From the NCBI GenBank assembly GCA_963556195.1, contig OY744516.1:28677683-28741682 (forward strand): a stretch of DNA of 64,000 bases, written 5' to 3'. Below are positions 35,276-46,047 of this stretch, piece after piece. The stretch comes from Sepiola atlantica (taxonomy: Eukaryota > Mollusca > Cephalopoda > Sepiida > Sepiolidae). Position 1 is the stretch's first letter. Each line of letters opens with the position of its first letter. A model generated the notes under the pieces. It did no database searches. It had not been told where the DNA came from and was given only the letters and a program-made list of their open reading frames with translations. The translations under genes and the position numbers were made by a program.

Positions 35276-35342
35276 GCATGCGCTTTTTACATCTCGGAAA
35301 TGGCCACTCAACAATCAATGCACGGCGGACGCTTTGGATTCG
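35276..35342 (+). promoter_or_regulatory. Possible NRF1-type promoter motif with candidate first coding exon
   Basis: GCATGCGC at 35,276-35,283 is the core of the NRF1-binding palindrome found near animal transcription starts. Seventeen bases downstream is an ATG in good context (GAAATGGCC, ATG at 35,300) opening 14 codons (MATQQSMHGGRFGF) that run to a donor-like G|GTAAGA at 35,342/35,343. The patch is richer in CpG than its flanks. This may be a first exon with a phase-1 intron, but each signal is short and could occur by chance. Confidence 0.3.
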
Positions 35343-36109
35343 GTAAGACGCATACTATCAGATGACAATAGTTGGAGAGCTGGTAGTTTTAGCATATCAC
35401 TCCGCAGCAGCGAAACAGCCACTACCTCCTTCCAGGCCGAATCATCAGGAATACTAGGGTCACTGCGCAGCTTTTAGTTAACAGTTCATTCCTTCATAGA
35501 TTTATAAGAAACATAATGTTCAGCAGGTATCCGTGCAATGTTCTGTTAGTCCACATACCGTGACTTTACAGATACTTTACGACTGATCGGGCCTCGGTTA
35601 CGTCGATTTTTAGATTCATCTCACACCTTTTATCTTTGTATGCTTTCAAACAACGGTGATGACTGTATGAAAATCTAAAAGTAGACCAGATACCCAAGCA
35701 GTGATAATATATATAGAAACATAACAGTGTAACACAAAGTCACGGCGACCTGTAAGAGATACTAGAAGCATGTTTAAGAAGTGGTTTTAGGGAGAACAAG
35801 CAGAGCAGAGAAGACATACAAGTTTACACTTGGGTGAGGTCGTTACTACATCAAACACTTATGAACAAGTTGATGCCATACATTTCATGATTTTCGGTGG
35901 CAGACACCTTACTATTAATTAGAGAAGTTCATAGAGGTTCGTTTTTGGTTCAATCAACACTGTTTTTTCCTGAGCTCTTGTTGATGAAAATGTTTTCTGC
36001 AATATGTGTCCCAAGAATACTGAGCGAAAAAGATGGACATTTTCAAGGCAATTCTGAAATAAATCTAGGAATTCCCATTACAGATTATCGCAACATAAAA
36101 TATCGGTTC

Positions 36110-36770
36110 AGCATTTTGAATTTGTCTTTCTTACATTCATTCTCTTCTTTTCTTACGTTCGGTTTTTCTTTCTTACGTTCATTTTTGTCTTTCTTACGTT
36201 CATTTTTGTCTTCGTTAAGTTCTATTTTTTACGTTGCTTTTTTTCTTTCTTACGTTTCTTTTTTCTTTCTTACGTTCATTTTTGACTTTCTTACGTTCCT
36301 TTTTTTCTTACGTTCATTTTTGTCTTCGTTAAGTTCTATTTTTTACGTTTCATTTCCTTGCGTTCCTTTTTTTCTTACGTTCTTATTATCTTTCTTACGT
36401 TCATTATTTTCTATATTACGTTTTTTTTCTTTTTACGTTTCTTTTTTTGCTTACGTTCATTTTTCTTACTTTCATTCTTTTCTTTCTTACGTTCTTTTTT
36501 TTCTTTCTTACGTTCCTTCGTTTCTTCTTACGTTCATTTTTTCTTTTTTACGTTCATTCTTTTCTTTCTTACGTTTCTGTTTTTTTCTTACGTACCTTTT
36601 TCCTTTTCCTCTCCTTTTCTTTTCCTTTTCTCTTCTGCCACAATTTACTTCCTCCTTTTTCTACAATCCATCCGTTTTGGTTTCGTCTTCATGCTTTAAT
36701 TTCCTCCAACTTCCGTTTATTTCTTGGGGAAACCAAGCAGAGCAGAGAAGACCTACAAATTTGAGGTCGT
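36110..36770 (+). repeat. Polypyrimidine minisatellite and flank, copy 2
   Basis: Second array of TTTCTTACGTTC-type units (36,120-36,600) with the same downstream flank as copy 1 (CACAATTTACTTCC..CTACAATCCATCC..TTTCGTCTTCATGCT) and then CAAGCAGAGCAGAGAAGAC..GAGGTCGTT. The last block also occurs at 35,796-35,850 beyond copy 1, so about 730 bases lie between the flank blocks in copy 1 that are missing in copy 2. The 341-codon frame over 35,897-36,922 is mostly this array and is not accepted as a gene. Confidence 0.85.
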
Positions 36771-36922
36771 TCAAACCAATCAATCGGAATAAAAGAATTC
36801 AAAACAGTGGTTTTCCAACTTCGAAAAAGTTCAAGCAGGCAGTGTATGTAAGCAACAGGATGACTTCTGTTTATTGGGTACTTCCGAGGGCAATCGTGAT
36901 AGGAATCGAAAGAAAAGATTAA

Positions 36923-39000
36923 TAGGCATTACTATACATCAAAATTAAGAGAACTTAAGGAAGTTATGAAGTCAAAACTCAGAGGTAATCTCAAAAAAAG
37001 ATGTAATTTTGCTGTTTAATAATGCGCACATTCAGTGTTCAGTTTTCAGCAGCGGAAACAGTATACCGTTACTTTAGATTTAACACCACTCACTTACTTA
37101 TTAAGCTTAGCTCCTTGTGACTTCGTTTTATTTTCAAATTTCAATTTTCACTTACGGGCTCACCATTCTGAAGACAATAATAAGGTACTGTTGGTAACAT
37201 TGTTGAAAAACAGAAAGTCACTTTCTATACTTTGGCATTGTCGGACCAATTACCTTGATATCAAGTCGTACTGTATCAACAAATTGTAAAACAGATAAAA
37301 CTCTTCGTTTTAGTCTACTTCTAAGTGAGGCTGCGCACATATTGAATGACCCTCATAGTTGTAGGTAGAATAAAAATACAATAGGTTTTGAAAAAGTATA
37401 CTCTGAATCGACTACGAAAGCAGCTTCTAGAGTTATATTCTTGCTTTACGTTGTAAGAACATTTCAGAATGTGCAGTAATGGACTAGTCACACTTCATTT
37501 GGTAGGCTAACAAATGTAAATTTCTCTATGTGGCGCATATATACGTTACCCGTCTGTGCTGCCATCGTCAAAATGATATTTATCACCTTGCCTAGACAGC
37601 CAGTTAACTCGGAATCACACGGAGACAAAGGAAGCAATGAAAAACAAACGAATTCCATTTAAAATAAAAATCCTTTATTCCCTGTAAAACAGGTAAAAAA
37701 TCTGAAAATAAAAAATAAACAAAACAAAAGGTAACTCACTACGACGAAGAAGAAACAAGTATTCATAGATAAACGAAAGGAAAAAAGATGAAGCAAATCA
37801 GTACAATAAGATAGATGACTTAATTTAACTATTAGGGGGAGCGAGGCGAAGATGGGGTCGCCATACTAGGGAGGTAGAAATCTCAAGGGACACCGTCGTA
37901 GGAAACCTGAGCGACGCCGGGAATGAGTTGTAACATTGTTACGACGGGGAGACATTGTTAATGAAAACATGGGAGGCATAATAAGGAGGATTAGCTTAGC
38001 AAGGAAAGGAGAGAATTAATTTACATACCAAGTTATGTTAGCGGGGTGTCGGAATCTGCGGCGCAAAGCGTCTTGTTTTTCGTTTACAAACTGCAGGAAA
38101 ATGACGACGGTTGAAAAAACCGCCAAAAGAACAAGTCTCTAGCAAGTCACGCTAACGAGAGTGGGTGATAATTATTATTAGAATAAATAAATCGAAAATG
38201 AAGAATTAAAGCAGGATAAAACTAGCTAAAATCCTCATAGGAGAACGTAGAATAAAAAAGGAATGAAGAAAAAGAAAGACGAAAAGAAGAATGTCGTAGC
38301 GAAGAATGAAACGCAAACTAAAGAAAAAGCGGTGAAGGGATGAATCTGTCCCTGATGGAAAGAAGGGCCGGGTACGAAACATGACACCGTTATTTTATGG
38401 TTCACAACGTTGGTACATAAATCAGTTGTAATATTTACTGACCGATTTATTATATTCATATATACCAAAACAATTATCAAACTATAGAATTTTACAAAAT
38501 TCATTAAAAATGATGAAAGATGAACACGAAAATACTTCCGGATCAGCTCAGGGTTATGTTGTGTTCGAATAAAACGTTCTACATGATCGGTTCATGCCGA
38601 CAGCTTTAATTCCCGTGGGTTCTCCATGAGTGCGTGTCCAATAATATTTACCCAATTCCATTTCGACGAGTGGTCGAAGACTTCAGTGCTTTGTCGTTAA
38701 GTTCTTTTTATTAATACTCTCTGAAATGTTACCGGTACGATGAGGACTTAATAGTTAAGTAGATGTTACATAATTCTTAACCGTAATTTTCAGTCCAGGG
38801 GCAACAAATAATTAAAGAGGACCCGAAACATTGCCAGGTTAAGCACAGACGGACTAGTGTTACTTCCAACTTTGCCTTCTCCAAGATTAATTGTTTGACC
38901 AACGCTTAAGAGCTTAGAATACTAACTCTTTTCCCTATAATTAAAAGGGACAAGTGATTATACAGGTGCAGAATTTAGCAGCACTTGCACGTTCAAACTT
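36923..39000. other. No confident gene; GC-richer segment at 37.6-38.2 kb
   Basis: Around 37,820-38,160 the sequence has more CpG (GGGGGAGCGAGGCGAAG, CGACGCCGGG, GCGGCGCAAAGCG) and contains two copies of an ACATTGTTA..GGGGAGACATTGTTA motif. In minus-strand sense it passes into a GGGAATAAAGG polyadenylation-like signal near 37,672-37,682. It could be an LTR, a 3'-terminal exon or a regulatory region; no pairing LTR or splice signal was found. Confidence 0.35.
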
Positions 39001-39005
39001 ATATT

Positions 39006-39100
39006 ACGGCACCTGGTGTTCCAAAATGGAGATCCTTATAAGTAGTGGCCAGACTTACCCATGCTTAACTTAATATGACGAGATCTGATGTTCTAATGCG
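39006..39100 (-). repeat. 5S rRNA-derived sequence, diverged minus-strand copy
   Basis: Complement of the 3' two-thirds of 5S rRNA: GGCACCTGGT at the 3' end, then an AGTAGTGGCCAGACTTACCCATGCTTAACTT block corresponding to the intermediate element and A box. Too diverged to be an active gene. Confidence 0.55.
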
Positions 39101-40590
39101 CTGTACTTCGTAAACTTTACACATAAGCAATAGCAAAAATAACTTTGACTCTAAACAATGAGCTGAAATAGCTGATGCCGTGACAATTATTAATTGCACA
39201 AAAAAATGTACGATAACTTATCTTACACAGACGAAACTAATCTCATTATCGTATAACAATAGTAACATTATACTTTTGGTAAGACTGTAAGTTCGAATAT
39301 TAGATTCTGTTCTGTCAAATGAGACATACAGAAATCGCTTCTAAACAATCAAGCTGGGTTTAAGATAAAATTTTAAAAATACTATGTGAAAATAACATTT
39401 AAAATCATTATTACATAAATATTCTGATTGGTCGAGATACTGCGGCTAAACCAATCAACAGCGTCTCTGACTTAAAGCGAATGGGAAAAAAAACGCAGTT
39501 TAATTAAACTCCTAGAGATGCGTGAACGAAGTCCATCCATCTTGAAGACACATCCAGTTTTAAGATTCCATATTTAAAAATAAATAAAGATAATTTTGAG
39601 CCAATAAATCGTACTTAATTTGCAAGTTGCGTGTTTTTAATTCATGAATTATCGTATTTCTTTGGTGGTTTGTCTCTTTATTCGTGGTATATTTATAGGA
39701 ACATTACCACTTTTTATGAAAACTCCATTCTTCTTGGTGAAAATCCCTACAATACCAAAGATAATCAAAAATTACTCATCTGAGCATTAATTTTCAGAGA
39801 TAAATATGATTGATATGATTTTATCTACGTTGATATATAACAATAATCTATTATATTGAAGTAGTTAGATCCCAAAATGTCTGCCAAAATTTACGACTTG
39901 TTTATTTGTGTGATGATTGTCTATTCCTTCTTAACACGCTCTTTGATTTGATGTTTTTTTATTAAACAATAAACATACCATCTCTTTACCCTACCACTTA
40001 TCATAAGTCTGAGTGGCAATACTTTTAATAAACCCTGTTTGATTTTATTGTTTGTTTAATAATTACAAATAAAAAAGAAAAAGATATATCCGCAAAAATA
40101 TGCAAACAAATTTTTTGCAAAATAATTCACAAAAATACAATTTAATCTGCAAAAATCAGAAAATAAATTAATATATGCAATATATTTTTTTTAATCCGCA
40201 AAAATAAGACAAATTAATACGATGGGTTACCTATTAGAAAATAAGACACACTTAGTCTATAAAAGTTGGCAAACATTCTGGGGGCTAACTGCCTCAATAT
40301 AATTCAATAATCATTCAGTTTGACAAGGCTCTCTCTGGATTTCTTTAATGTTCTGATTGATTGCTTGAGACTGAGTGAAGTATTAAAAAAGATCTAATTA
40401 AATACTAACACTTAATGTTCTCACTCTGTCGCTAGACGCCATCGAACAAATAATATATTTCAGTCATCTAGATGGAATCGTTTACATTTCCTATTTTAAA
40501 TTAATCGTTTTCAATAGACGTGAAGAATGAATTGTTTTCATTGGGCATTTCATTCGATATAAATACCAGTGTTCATATATACGAAAAGAG

Positions 40591-41725
40591 TTTGAATTAC
40601 CAACTAGACACCACCCTCGGGTGTCTTCAGTCTCTCTGTACAGGGGTTTGTCAGAGACTCTGACATGAGGATACTTTTTACTTGAAGTAAACCCCGACCA
40701 AATATTTTTTTAAATGGTGTGCTGTCTCTTCAAGCCATTCAGCACGTCTCCCGAATTGCACCCCTCTATTAATAGAGGACAGCTTCGAATAAAGAATTAG
40801 AAGCCGTTGACAATCAGGAAATGAATAATAAAAAATATAAATAAAAACAAAAATAAATATTGGCAGGCCGGCACCCAGGATAAAAAGGCCCATCAACCCG
40901 TTCATACACCAGGCAGAAAGATGTAAGCAATGGTGTAAACCTTCCTGCCTCTGAAAATGGTGCTCCAGCCAATACAGAGGCCAACCAGGTTCAGCCATCA
41001 AGCCTTGAGACAAAAGGTCCTGGTCCCCTATCTCCATCAAATACAGCAACAAAAAAGAAACATAAGAGGCTTAAAATCCCAACCATGGACTGTTGCACAA
41101 AAGAAGGTGCTATTGTTTTGCTACCACTACTCAAAGTTTGAAAAGTAGAGCAAAACAGCCAATGAGATTCTAGCTGATAAGATTCAAGAATCTACTCTCC
41201 CCGACGAAAATAGTTTGTAATTACCTACTAGACACTATCGTCAAAGATCTTCGGTCTCTCTGTAAAAGGGTTTGTCAAGACAACATGACATGAGGATATT
41301 TCACCCTACAAGTAAACCCTAACCAAATATTCAAAATAACATTATATTCGAAGCTTAAATTAGATCCCACTGAAACAGCTATACATTGACCTATACGAGA
41401 AATAGTGCACCTTCTCCAAGTAATGTTAGCTCAAGTAACAGAACTTTGCTGGATACTCCAACAGACTAGATGAATTCTTGTCCTGGAATCCCGTTAGACT
41501 AAAAGACCACAAAAAAGATATACTATAATATAGTTAACTGGTCAATTGGGGAGAGGAAAATTAATGTTTTTAACTTCTTTACTATTTCAACGTTTCAGGG
41601 ATAAAGGAAAATTTAATGGAATATTCGAATAGCTATGTATCTCATATATAGATCAAGTGTTAGTCCCAGCAATAGGCCCATTTGATTTCTGAGAACTTCG
41701 ACTGAAGTAAAATGAAACAAAAAAA
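40591..41725. mobile_element. 1.1-kb insertion carrying repeat family A and a LINE-like fragment
   Basis: Flanked by ACGAAAAGAG (40,581-40,590) and ACGAAAAAGAG (41,726-41,736), a likely target duplication with one A of drift. The unfilled site exists in the paralogous copy near 44,600-44,615. Inside, a 120-bp block (from AATTACCAACTAGACACC) is repeated at about 41,214 (AATTACCTACTAGACAC), with a coding-like remnant between them, and the rest is repeat family A as at 9.8 kb. The direct repeat around a coding remnant recalls pseudo-LTR arrangements, but the superfamily is unknown. Confidence 0.7.
40910..41213 (+). pseudogene. Retroelement coding remnant, frameshifted
   Basis: Plus-strand reading gives a Pro/Ser/Thr-rich piece (NGVNLPASENGAPAN, KGPGPLSPSN), then after a frame change QPWTVAQKKVLLFCYHYSKFEK, stop, TANEILADKIQESTLPDE. 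A WTxxQxxxLLxCYxxS block resembles the segment found early in some LINE polyproteins, including those with restriction-like endonucleases, but this is a weak match. It lies between the two copies of a 120-bp repeat. Confidence 0.45.
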
Positions 41726-41872
41726 ACGAAAAAGAGGAACAGGTGAAGCCATCGAAAGACAAGCAAGCACGATAGAAAGAAAATATGAAATCATATGAAA
41801 ATTTTTAATTATCTAACTAGCCATTGGTTTATTTAATAACATCTTCATAGCAACGTATGAATATCGGAATTG

Positions 41873-42107
41873 GGAGGTGACGGTGGTTAAGTGGATTACG
41901 ACACGGACTGAAGACGTGGGTGTTCCAAGTTCGAATATAGTCGGTTCCACAGTACAACTTTCACTTAGGGATGTTGCCAACCTTCTCGTGGTCCTTCACG
42001 TAAGTACCCGATGTCTTTCCAGAAATATTTATAACTAGAAAAACATCGGGGAAACTAATGCCAACACCAGAATCATCTGATTCACACGAAATAAGAAGAA
42101 AAAGGTT
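41873..42107 (+). mobile_element. tRNA-derived SINE, copy 2
   Basis: Same family as 18,163-18,400: head GACGGTGGTTAAGTGG and GTTCGAAT (B box, last bases changed), body CTTAGGGATGTTG..AACATCGGGGAAACTAATGCC, tail CACACGAAATAAG followed by A-rich sequence. The target duplication GGAATTG is at 41,866-41,872 and 42,108-42,114. The duplicated region at about 44,740-44,755 reads straight through (ATCAGAATTCGAAAC), a natural empty site that fixes the insertion boundaries. Confidence 0.9.
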
Positions 42108-42160
42108 GGAATTGAAGATAAACACGTATCTAGACTTCAAGTAAATTAAATATTTCTCTT

Positions 42161-42164
<4 letters not shown>

Positions 42165-42218
<54 letters not shown>
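42165..42218. repeat. (CT)n microsatellite
   Basis: About 54 bases of TC within copy 1 of the segmental duplication. Copy 2 lacks it at the matching place, so it expanded after duplication or was lost. Confidence 0.95.
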
Positions 42219-42219
<1 letters not shown>

Positions 42220-42649
42220 AGTTAGGTGTGTGTATAAGTTTATATATGTTTGTGTAAAATATACTTCGAAAGTAATTAACTGGTCATTATTAGTGTTTAA
42301 ACATATTTCCTGCCGTAAATATGGATAATGTAGGCTATATTTAGATTCATTTAGGTTTCAAAACAGGGCAAATGTGTCAGATTCCTCTTATAAAGAAATG
42401 TAACCATGAGTTCAAAACTTACTGTTAAGATTTTTATGAAATTTGAAACATATATAGTAGTGTGGTTTACGATACTGTGATAATTTCCTTTGGTGACAAT
42501 ATCTGTCAATTGTGTTATCTCCCCTTTGCAGATTGGCTGTTTGGAGTCTATGGACATAGATGGGTCAATTTGCATACGTGGTAGTGAGTTTCTTAGTATG
42601 AAAACTAATCTTTGGAATTTGGAAGATTTGATTTGATTTCTGGGTAGCA

Positions 42650-43017
42650 GAGAGTGAACAGTAAGCAGTGGACAGTAAGCAGTGAAAATAAAGCAGTTGA
42701 CAGTGAACAGTGAACATTAAGCAGTGAACATTAAGAAGTGAAAATATAGCAGTTGACAGTGAACAGTAAGCAGTGAAAATAAAGCAGTTGACAGTGAACA
42801 GTAAACATTAAGCAATGAAAATATAGCAGTTGACAGTGAACAGTGAACAGTAAGCAGTGAAAATAAAGCAGTTGACAGTGAACAGTAAACAGTAAGCAGT
42901 GAAAATGAAGCAGTTGACAGTGAACAGTGAACAGTAAGCAGTGAAAATAAAGCAGTTGACAGTGAACAGTAAACAGTAAGCAGTGAAAATAAAGCAGTTG
43001 ACAGTGAACAGTGGAGA
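42650..43017. repeat. 42-bp minisatellite built from 7-bp subunits
   Basis: About eight units of six heptamers each (AGCAGTG, AAAATAA, AGCAGTT, GACAGTG, AACAGTG or AACAGTA, repeated), 42 bases per unit. Because 42 is a multiple of three, the minus strand is open through it with a 14-residue repeat (LYFHCLLFTVHCQL); this is treated as incidental. Confidence 0.92.
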
Positions 43018-43329
43018 TTGAGATTTTTTGTGGCGCTGACATCGAAGGAAAGTTAATTTAATTCAATTATAGGATTACGCGTAGACATTATCGGAACTGT
43101 AGGGGGCTATGGTTGATTTGGTTTCGTTAGAGAGCAAAGTGGGCATAACCTCCTTTTAAAAGTATATGCACCGATAGTTACTACTACTTCCTTACTATAC
43201 GGCTTCATGTAATGTGATCCTCCGAAATTCAAGCAATGTCGAGTAACTCCGCTAGTATATACATATATTAACACCACCTTCCCCCTCTTCGTTTTCTCTT
43301 ACGTTTCTTTCGTAATCCGTTGTATCTAC

Positions 43330-44945
43330 CCGCTCTTCTTTCTGTTGCAAAATAATCGGATTGCATACTTGTACATTTTGTGTTCCATGAAGCGCTTCTG
43401 TTTCGAAAGCAATCAAACTAACTTTAAAATACAAATATTTTTTTAAAATCAAAGAATTATTAAATAAACATTTTGATCTGTCAGGATATTGCAGTCTAAA
43501 CCATCTCCTTCGACTTGGCGCGAATGAAAAAAAAACATTTAGCCTTACTGTACGTAAAGCTGAGCCACCAAACAATGAATGAGCGAACGAAGTCCATCCA
43601 TCTTCAAAGAAATACCCAGTTTAGAGATATCACATTTCAAGATGCATCAAAATAATTTTTAGTCAATAAATCGAACTTAATTTACAAGTTGCATGTGTTT
43701 AATAAATGAATTATCATATTGCTCTTGTGTTTTGTCTTTTTGATATCTTTATGCAAACATTACTGCGTTTTTTTTTAATCTATTCTCCAATATATTCTAA
43801 GATTACTTAGCTGGGTGTTGATTATGAGTGATAAATGTGATCTTAATGAGTTAGCCTACATATTAAAACAATCGGTTATATTGAAGCGGTCAGATCCTAA
43901 AATACCTGTCAAATTTATCGACTGGGTCTGTCTGATTTTCAAGCAGTGAGATGGGAAATTAATTCGCCGTATTAGTTGATGTGTATTTCTTTTTAATAAA
44001 CACTGCTCGATTTTATTATTTATTTCTTACAAAAAAAAACATACGCTCCCTTACCCCTACCTCTAAACCCTAAGTTCGGGTAGCAATAATATATTTTCAA
44101 AATAGAAATGAAAAATTAAATAACAAATTATTATTTGCAAAATAATAACAGAAATCAGAAAAAAATAATATTTGCAAAATATTTTTTTTTTAAATATCCG
44201 AAAAAATTAGACAAATATAAATTTCAATTGATTAATTAGCTCCGTGTCGCTTGGAAAATCAGACAAAACTAGTCGATAAAATTAGGGGGCCATTTTGGGA
44301 GCTAACAGCTACAATATAACCTAATAAATATTCACTTGAGGTTTCACTTTGACAAGGCTTTGTCTCTAGACTTTTAAAAATCTGATTGATTGCTTGTAAG
44401 TAAGTGAAGGATAGACAGTAGATGTTATTATAAAGATCTAATAAATTATTAAACTATATGACATCACACCTTCGAACAAATAAAATGGTTGTCATGTAGA
44501 CGGATTCGTTTACATTCCCCATTTAAAATGAATCGTTTACAATAGACAAGTAATTGTTTTCATCGGCGATTTGATTCTAGTATAAAATAATAGTTTTCAT
44601 GTATAGTAAAAAGGAGAAAAACAAGTGAAACCATCTAAAGACTACCAAACACGATGCCAGGAAAATATGGAATGATATGAAAATTAATGAGCAAACGGGC
44701 CATTGGTCTATTTAATAACATCCCATAGCAACATATAAATATCAGAATTCGAAACAAAACACATGTCTAGACTTGAACCAAATTAAATATATTATAAAAT
44801 GGTAAATAATATGTATATATGTTTGTGTGGAATAAACTCCGAAATTAATGAGCAAACCATTAATTTTTTTTAACATAGTTGCATGTCGTAACGGTGGATA
44901 ATATGGGCTTTATTTATATTCATTTAATTCGATGCAGAATGGAAA
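43330..44945. repeat. Segmental duplication, copy 2 (lacks the insertions)
   Basis: Paralogue of 39,290-42,375 without the 1.1-kb element and the SINE, preserving both empty sites. Non-coding and AT-rich. Confidence 0.82.
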
Positions 44946-45209
44946 AAAGGAAGTAAAAGTAAAAGTCCCTTGCAAAAGTAAACCTACTGGTGAGTGTTTT
45001 ATGAAATTTCGAACATAGATATTAGACATTATAGTGAGTGAAATAAATTATGTTGATTTGTTTTTAAGAGTTTTTTTTCTTTTATGCCATTGTCGTATTT
45101 TTGTCTTTGTCTCTTAGTTATAAGACTACTTACCAACATCGTTCCCTGCAACATGTGTCCTTACTATAACCTTATGCCTCTAGATTTAAGCTACTCCGGA
45201 TATCCCTGT

Positions 45210-45214
<5 letters not shown>

Positions 45215-45273
<59 letters not shown>
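45215..45273. repeat. (TA)n microsatellite
   Basis: About 58 bases of TA, the first of a cluster of six between 45.2 and 48.5 kb. Confidence 0.97.
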
Positions 45274-45277
<4 letters not shown>

Positions 45278-45363
45278 CATAACATTGAGGTAAATTCTAA
45301 ACCGTGTAGATAGTAAGATTATTGAACGAGTTCACTTGTGTTATCACCAGAAACAATAACAAT

Positions 45364-45368
<5 letters not shown>

Positions 45369-45422
<54 letters not shown>
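45369..45422. repeat. (TA)n microsatellite
   Basis: About 54 bases of TA directly abutting the hammerhead palindrome at 45,427. Confidence 0.97.
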
Positions 45423-45425
<3 letters not shown>

Positions 45426-45445
45426 ATAACACACATTAAGGCTGT

Positions 45446-45489
45446 CATCATTATAAATTATGTCAACCTTGATGGGTCTCATCAGACGC
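45446..45489 (-). ncRNA. Hammerhead unit with mutated core (GACA)
   Basis: Minus strand: stem I GCGT (45,486-45,489), core CTGATGA (45,479-45,485), stem II GACC/GGTT with a terminal G-U, then GACA (45,461-45,464) where the ribozyme needs GAAA. The third core base A14 is changed to C, so cleavage is expected to be lost. Confidence 0.6.
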
Positions 45490-45534
45490 GTACACAGTCA
45501 CATTTTGGAACAGTTCCGAAATGTGGCTCTGTAC

Positions 45535-45576
45535 GCGTCTGATGAGACCCTTCAAGGTCGAAATAATTTATAATGC
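45535..45576 (+). ncRNA. Hammerhead ribozyme, complete core
   Basis: Stem I GCGT (45,535-45,538) pairs with ATGC (45,573-45,576, one G-U). CTGATGA is at 45,539-45,545. Stem II GACC (45,546-45,549) pairs with GGTC (45,556-45,559), loop CTTCAA. GAAA is at 45,560-45,563. Stem III ATAA (45,563-45,566) pairs with TTAT (45,568-45,571) with a one-base loop, which in practice would be rearranged or completed by a second molecule. A45,572 is the predicted cleavage nucleotide (AUA). All conserved bases are present. Confidence 0.75.
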
Positions 45577-45689
45577 TAATAGCCTTAATGTGAGTTTAGT
45601 TTATTTCTTTTAAGTGTGTTCCTGCTCTGTCAACAAGTACATTTAGCTCTCTACTAGGATTTCAATCGAAACCATTCAACTCTGCACAC

Positions 45690-45716
45690 TATATATATAT
45701 ATATATGTATATGTGG

Positions 45717-45747
<31 letters not shown>

Positions 45748-45765
45748 TGTGTGTGTGTGTGTGTG
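45690..45765. repeat. (TA)n-(GT)n microsatellite
   Basis: Short TA run followed by about 50 bases of GT with one interruption. Confidence 0.96.
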
Positions 45766-45963
45766 AATCTAGATAGGGTTTGTATCAACATGGTAAAAAC
45801 TCCGGAGATTCGTTTACTGTGTTTATAAAATAGTGCTAAATAATAAATAGAGCTAGTTACGTATAATAAAAGATTATATTTATACAAATACAGATTTTAT
45901 ACACATTAATACATGTTTCCTTAAGCCAACATACAATTCTTTATGCTTTCATTTTGTGGAACC

Positions 45964-45979
45964 TCTCTCTCTCTCTCTC

Positions 45980-46032
<53 letters not shown>
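45964..46032. repeat. (CT)n-(TA)n microsatellite
   Basis: CT run (45,964-45,980) followed by about 48 bases of TA, immediately 3' (in minus-strand sense) of a hammerhead-like motif. Confidence 0.96.
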
Positions 46033-46037
<5 letters not shown>

Positions 46038-46047
46038 TTTTACTTAC

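Larger units (their letters stand above)
39290..42375. repeat. Segmental duplication, copy 1 (contains two insertions)
   Basis: Matches 43,330-44,945 in order and orientation: GAACGAAGTCCATCCATCTT, CCAATAAATCG.ACTTAATTT.CAAGTTGC, TATATTGAAG..AGATCC.AAAAT, GACAAGGCT.T.TCT, CTGATTGATTGCTTG, GGAATCGTTTACATT, AGCCATTGGT.TATTTAATAACATC, CTAGACTT. Copy 1 is interrupted at 40,591-41,725 and 41,873-42,107 by sequences absent from copy 2. Non-coding. Divergence suggests an old tandem duplication about 4 kb apart. Confidence 0.82.
45427..45597. repeat. Palindrome of two head-to-head hammerhead units
   Basis: Left arm (45,427-45,511) and right arm (45,512-45,597) are inverted copies with scattered differences and almost no spacer: ACACATTAAGGCT..ATTATAAATTAT..GGGTCTCATCAGACGCGTAC against its complement. 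Each arm carries a hammerhead reading outward, intact on the plus strand and mutated on the minus strand. A (TA)n tract abuts the left end. Confidence 0.85.

Noticed and set aside
35425..35455. CTGATGA on the minus strand
   Set aside because: No stem II/GAAA arrangement follows; chance occurrence of a heptamer. The same applies to 9329, 9613 and 63,238.
35897..36922. 341-codon Phe/Ser/Leu-rich open frame
   Set aside because: Produced by a polypyrimidine minisatellite; the same unit is open in the other frames too, and the ends have no recognisable domain.
42731..43042. 103-codon minus-strand frame with HCLLFTVHCQLLYF repeats
   Set aside because: By-product of a 42-bp minisatellite whose unit length is a multiple of three.
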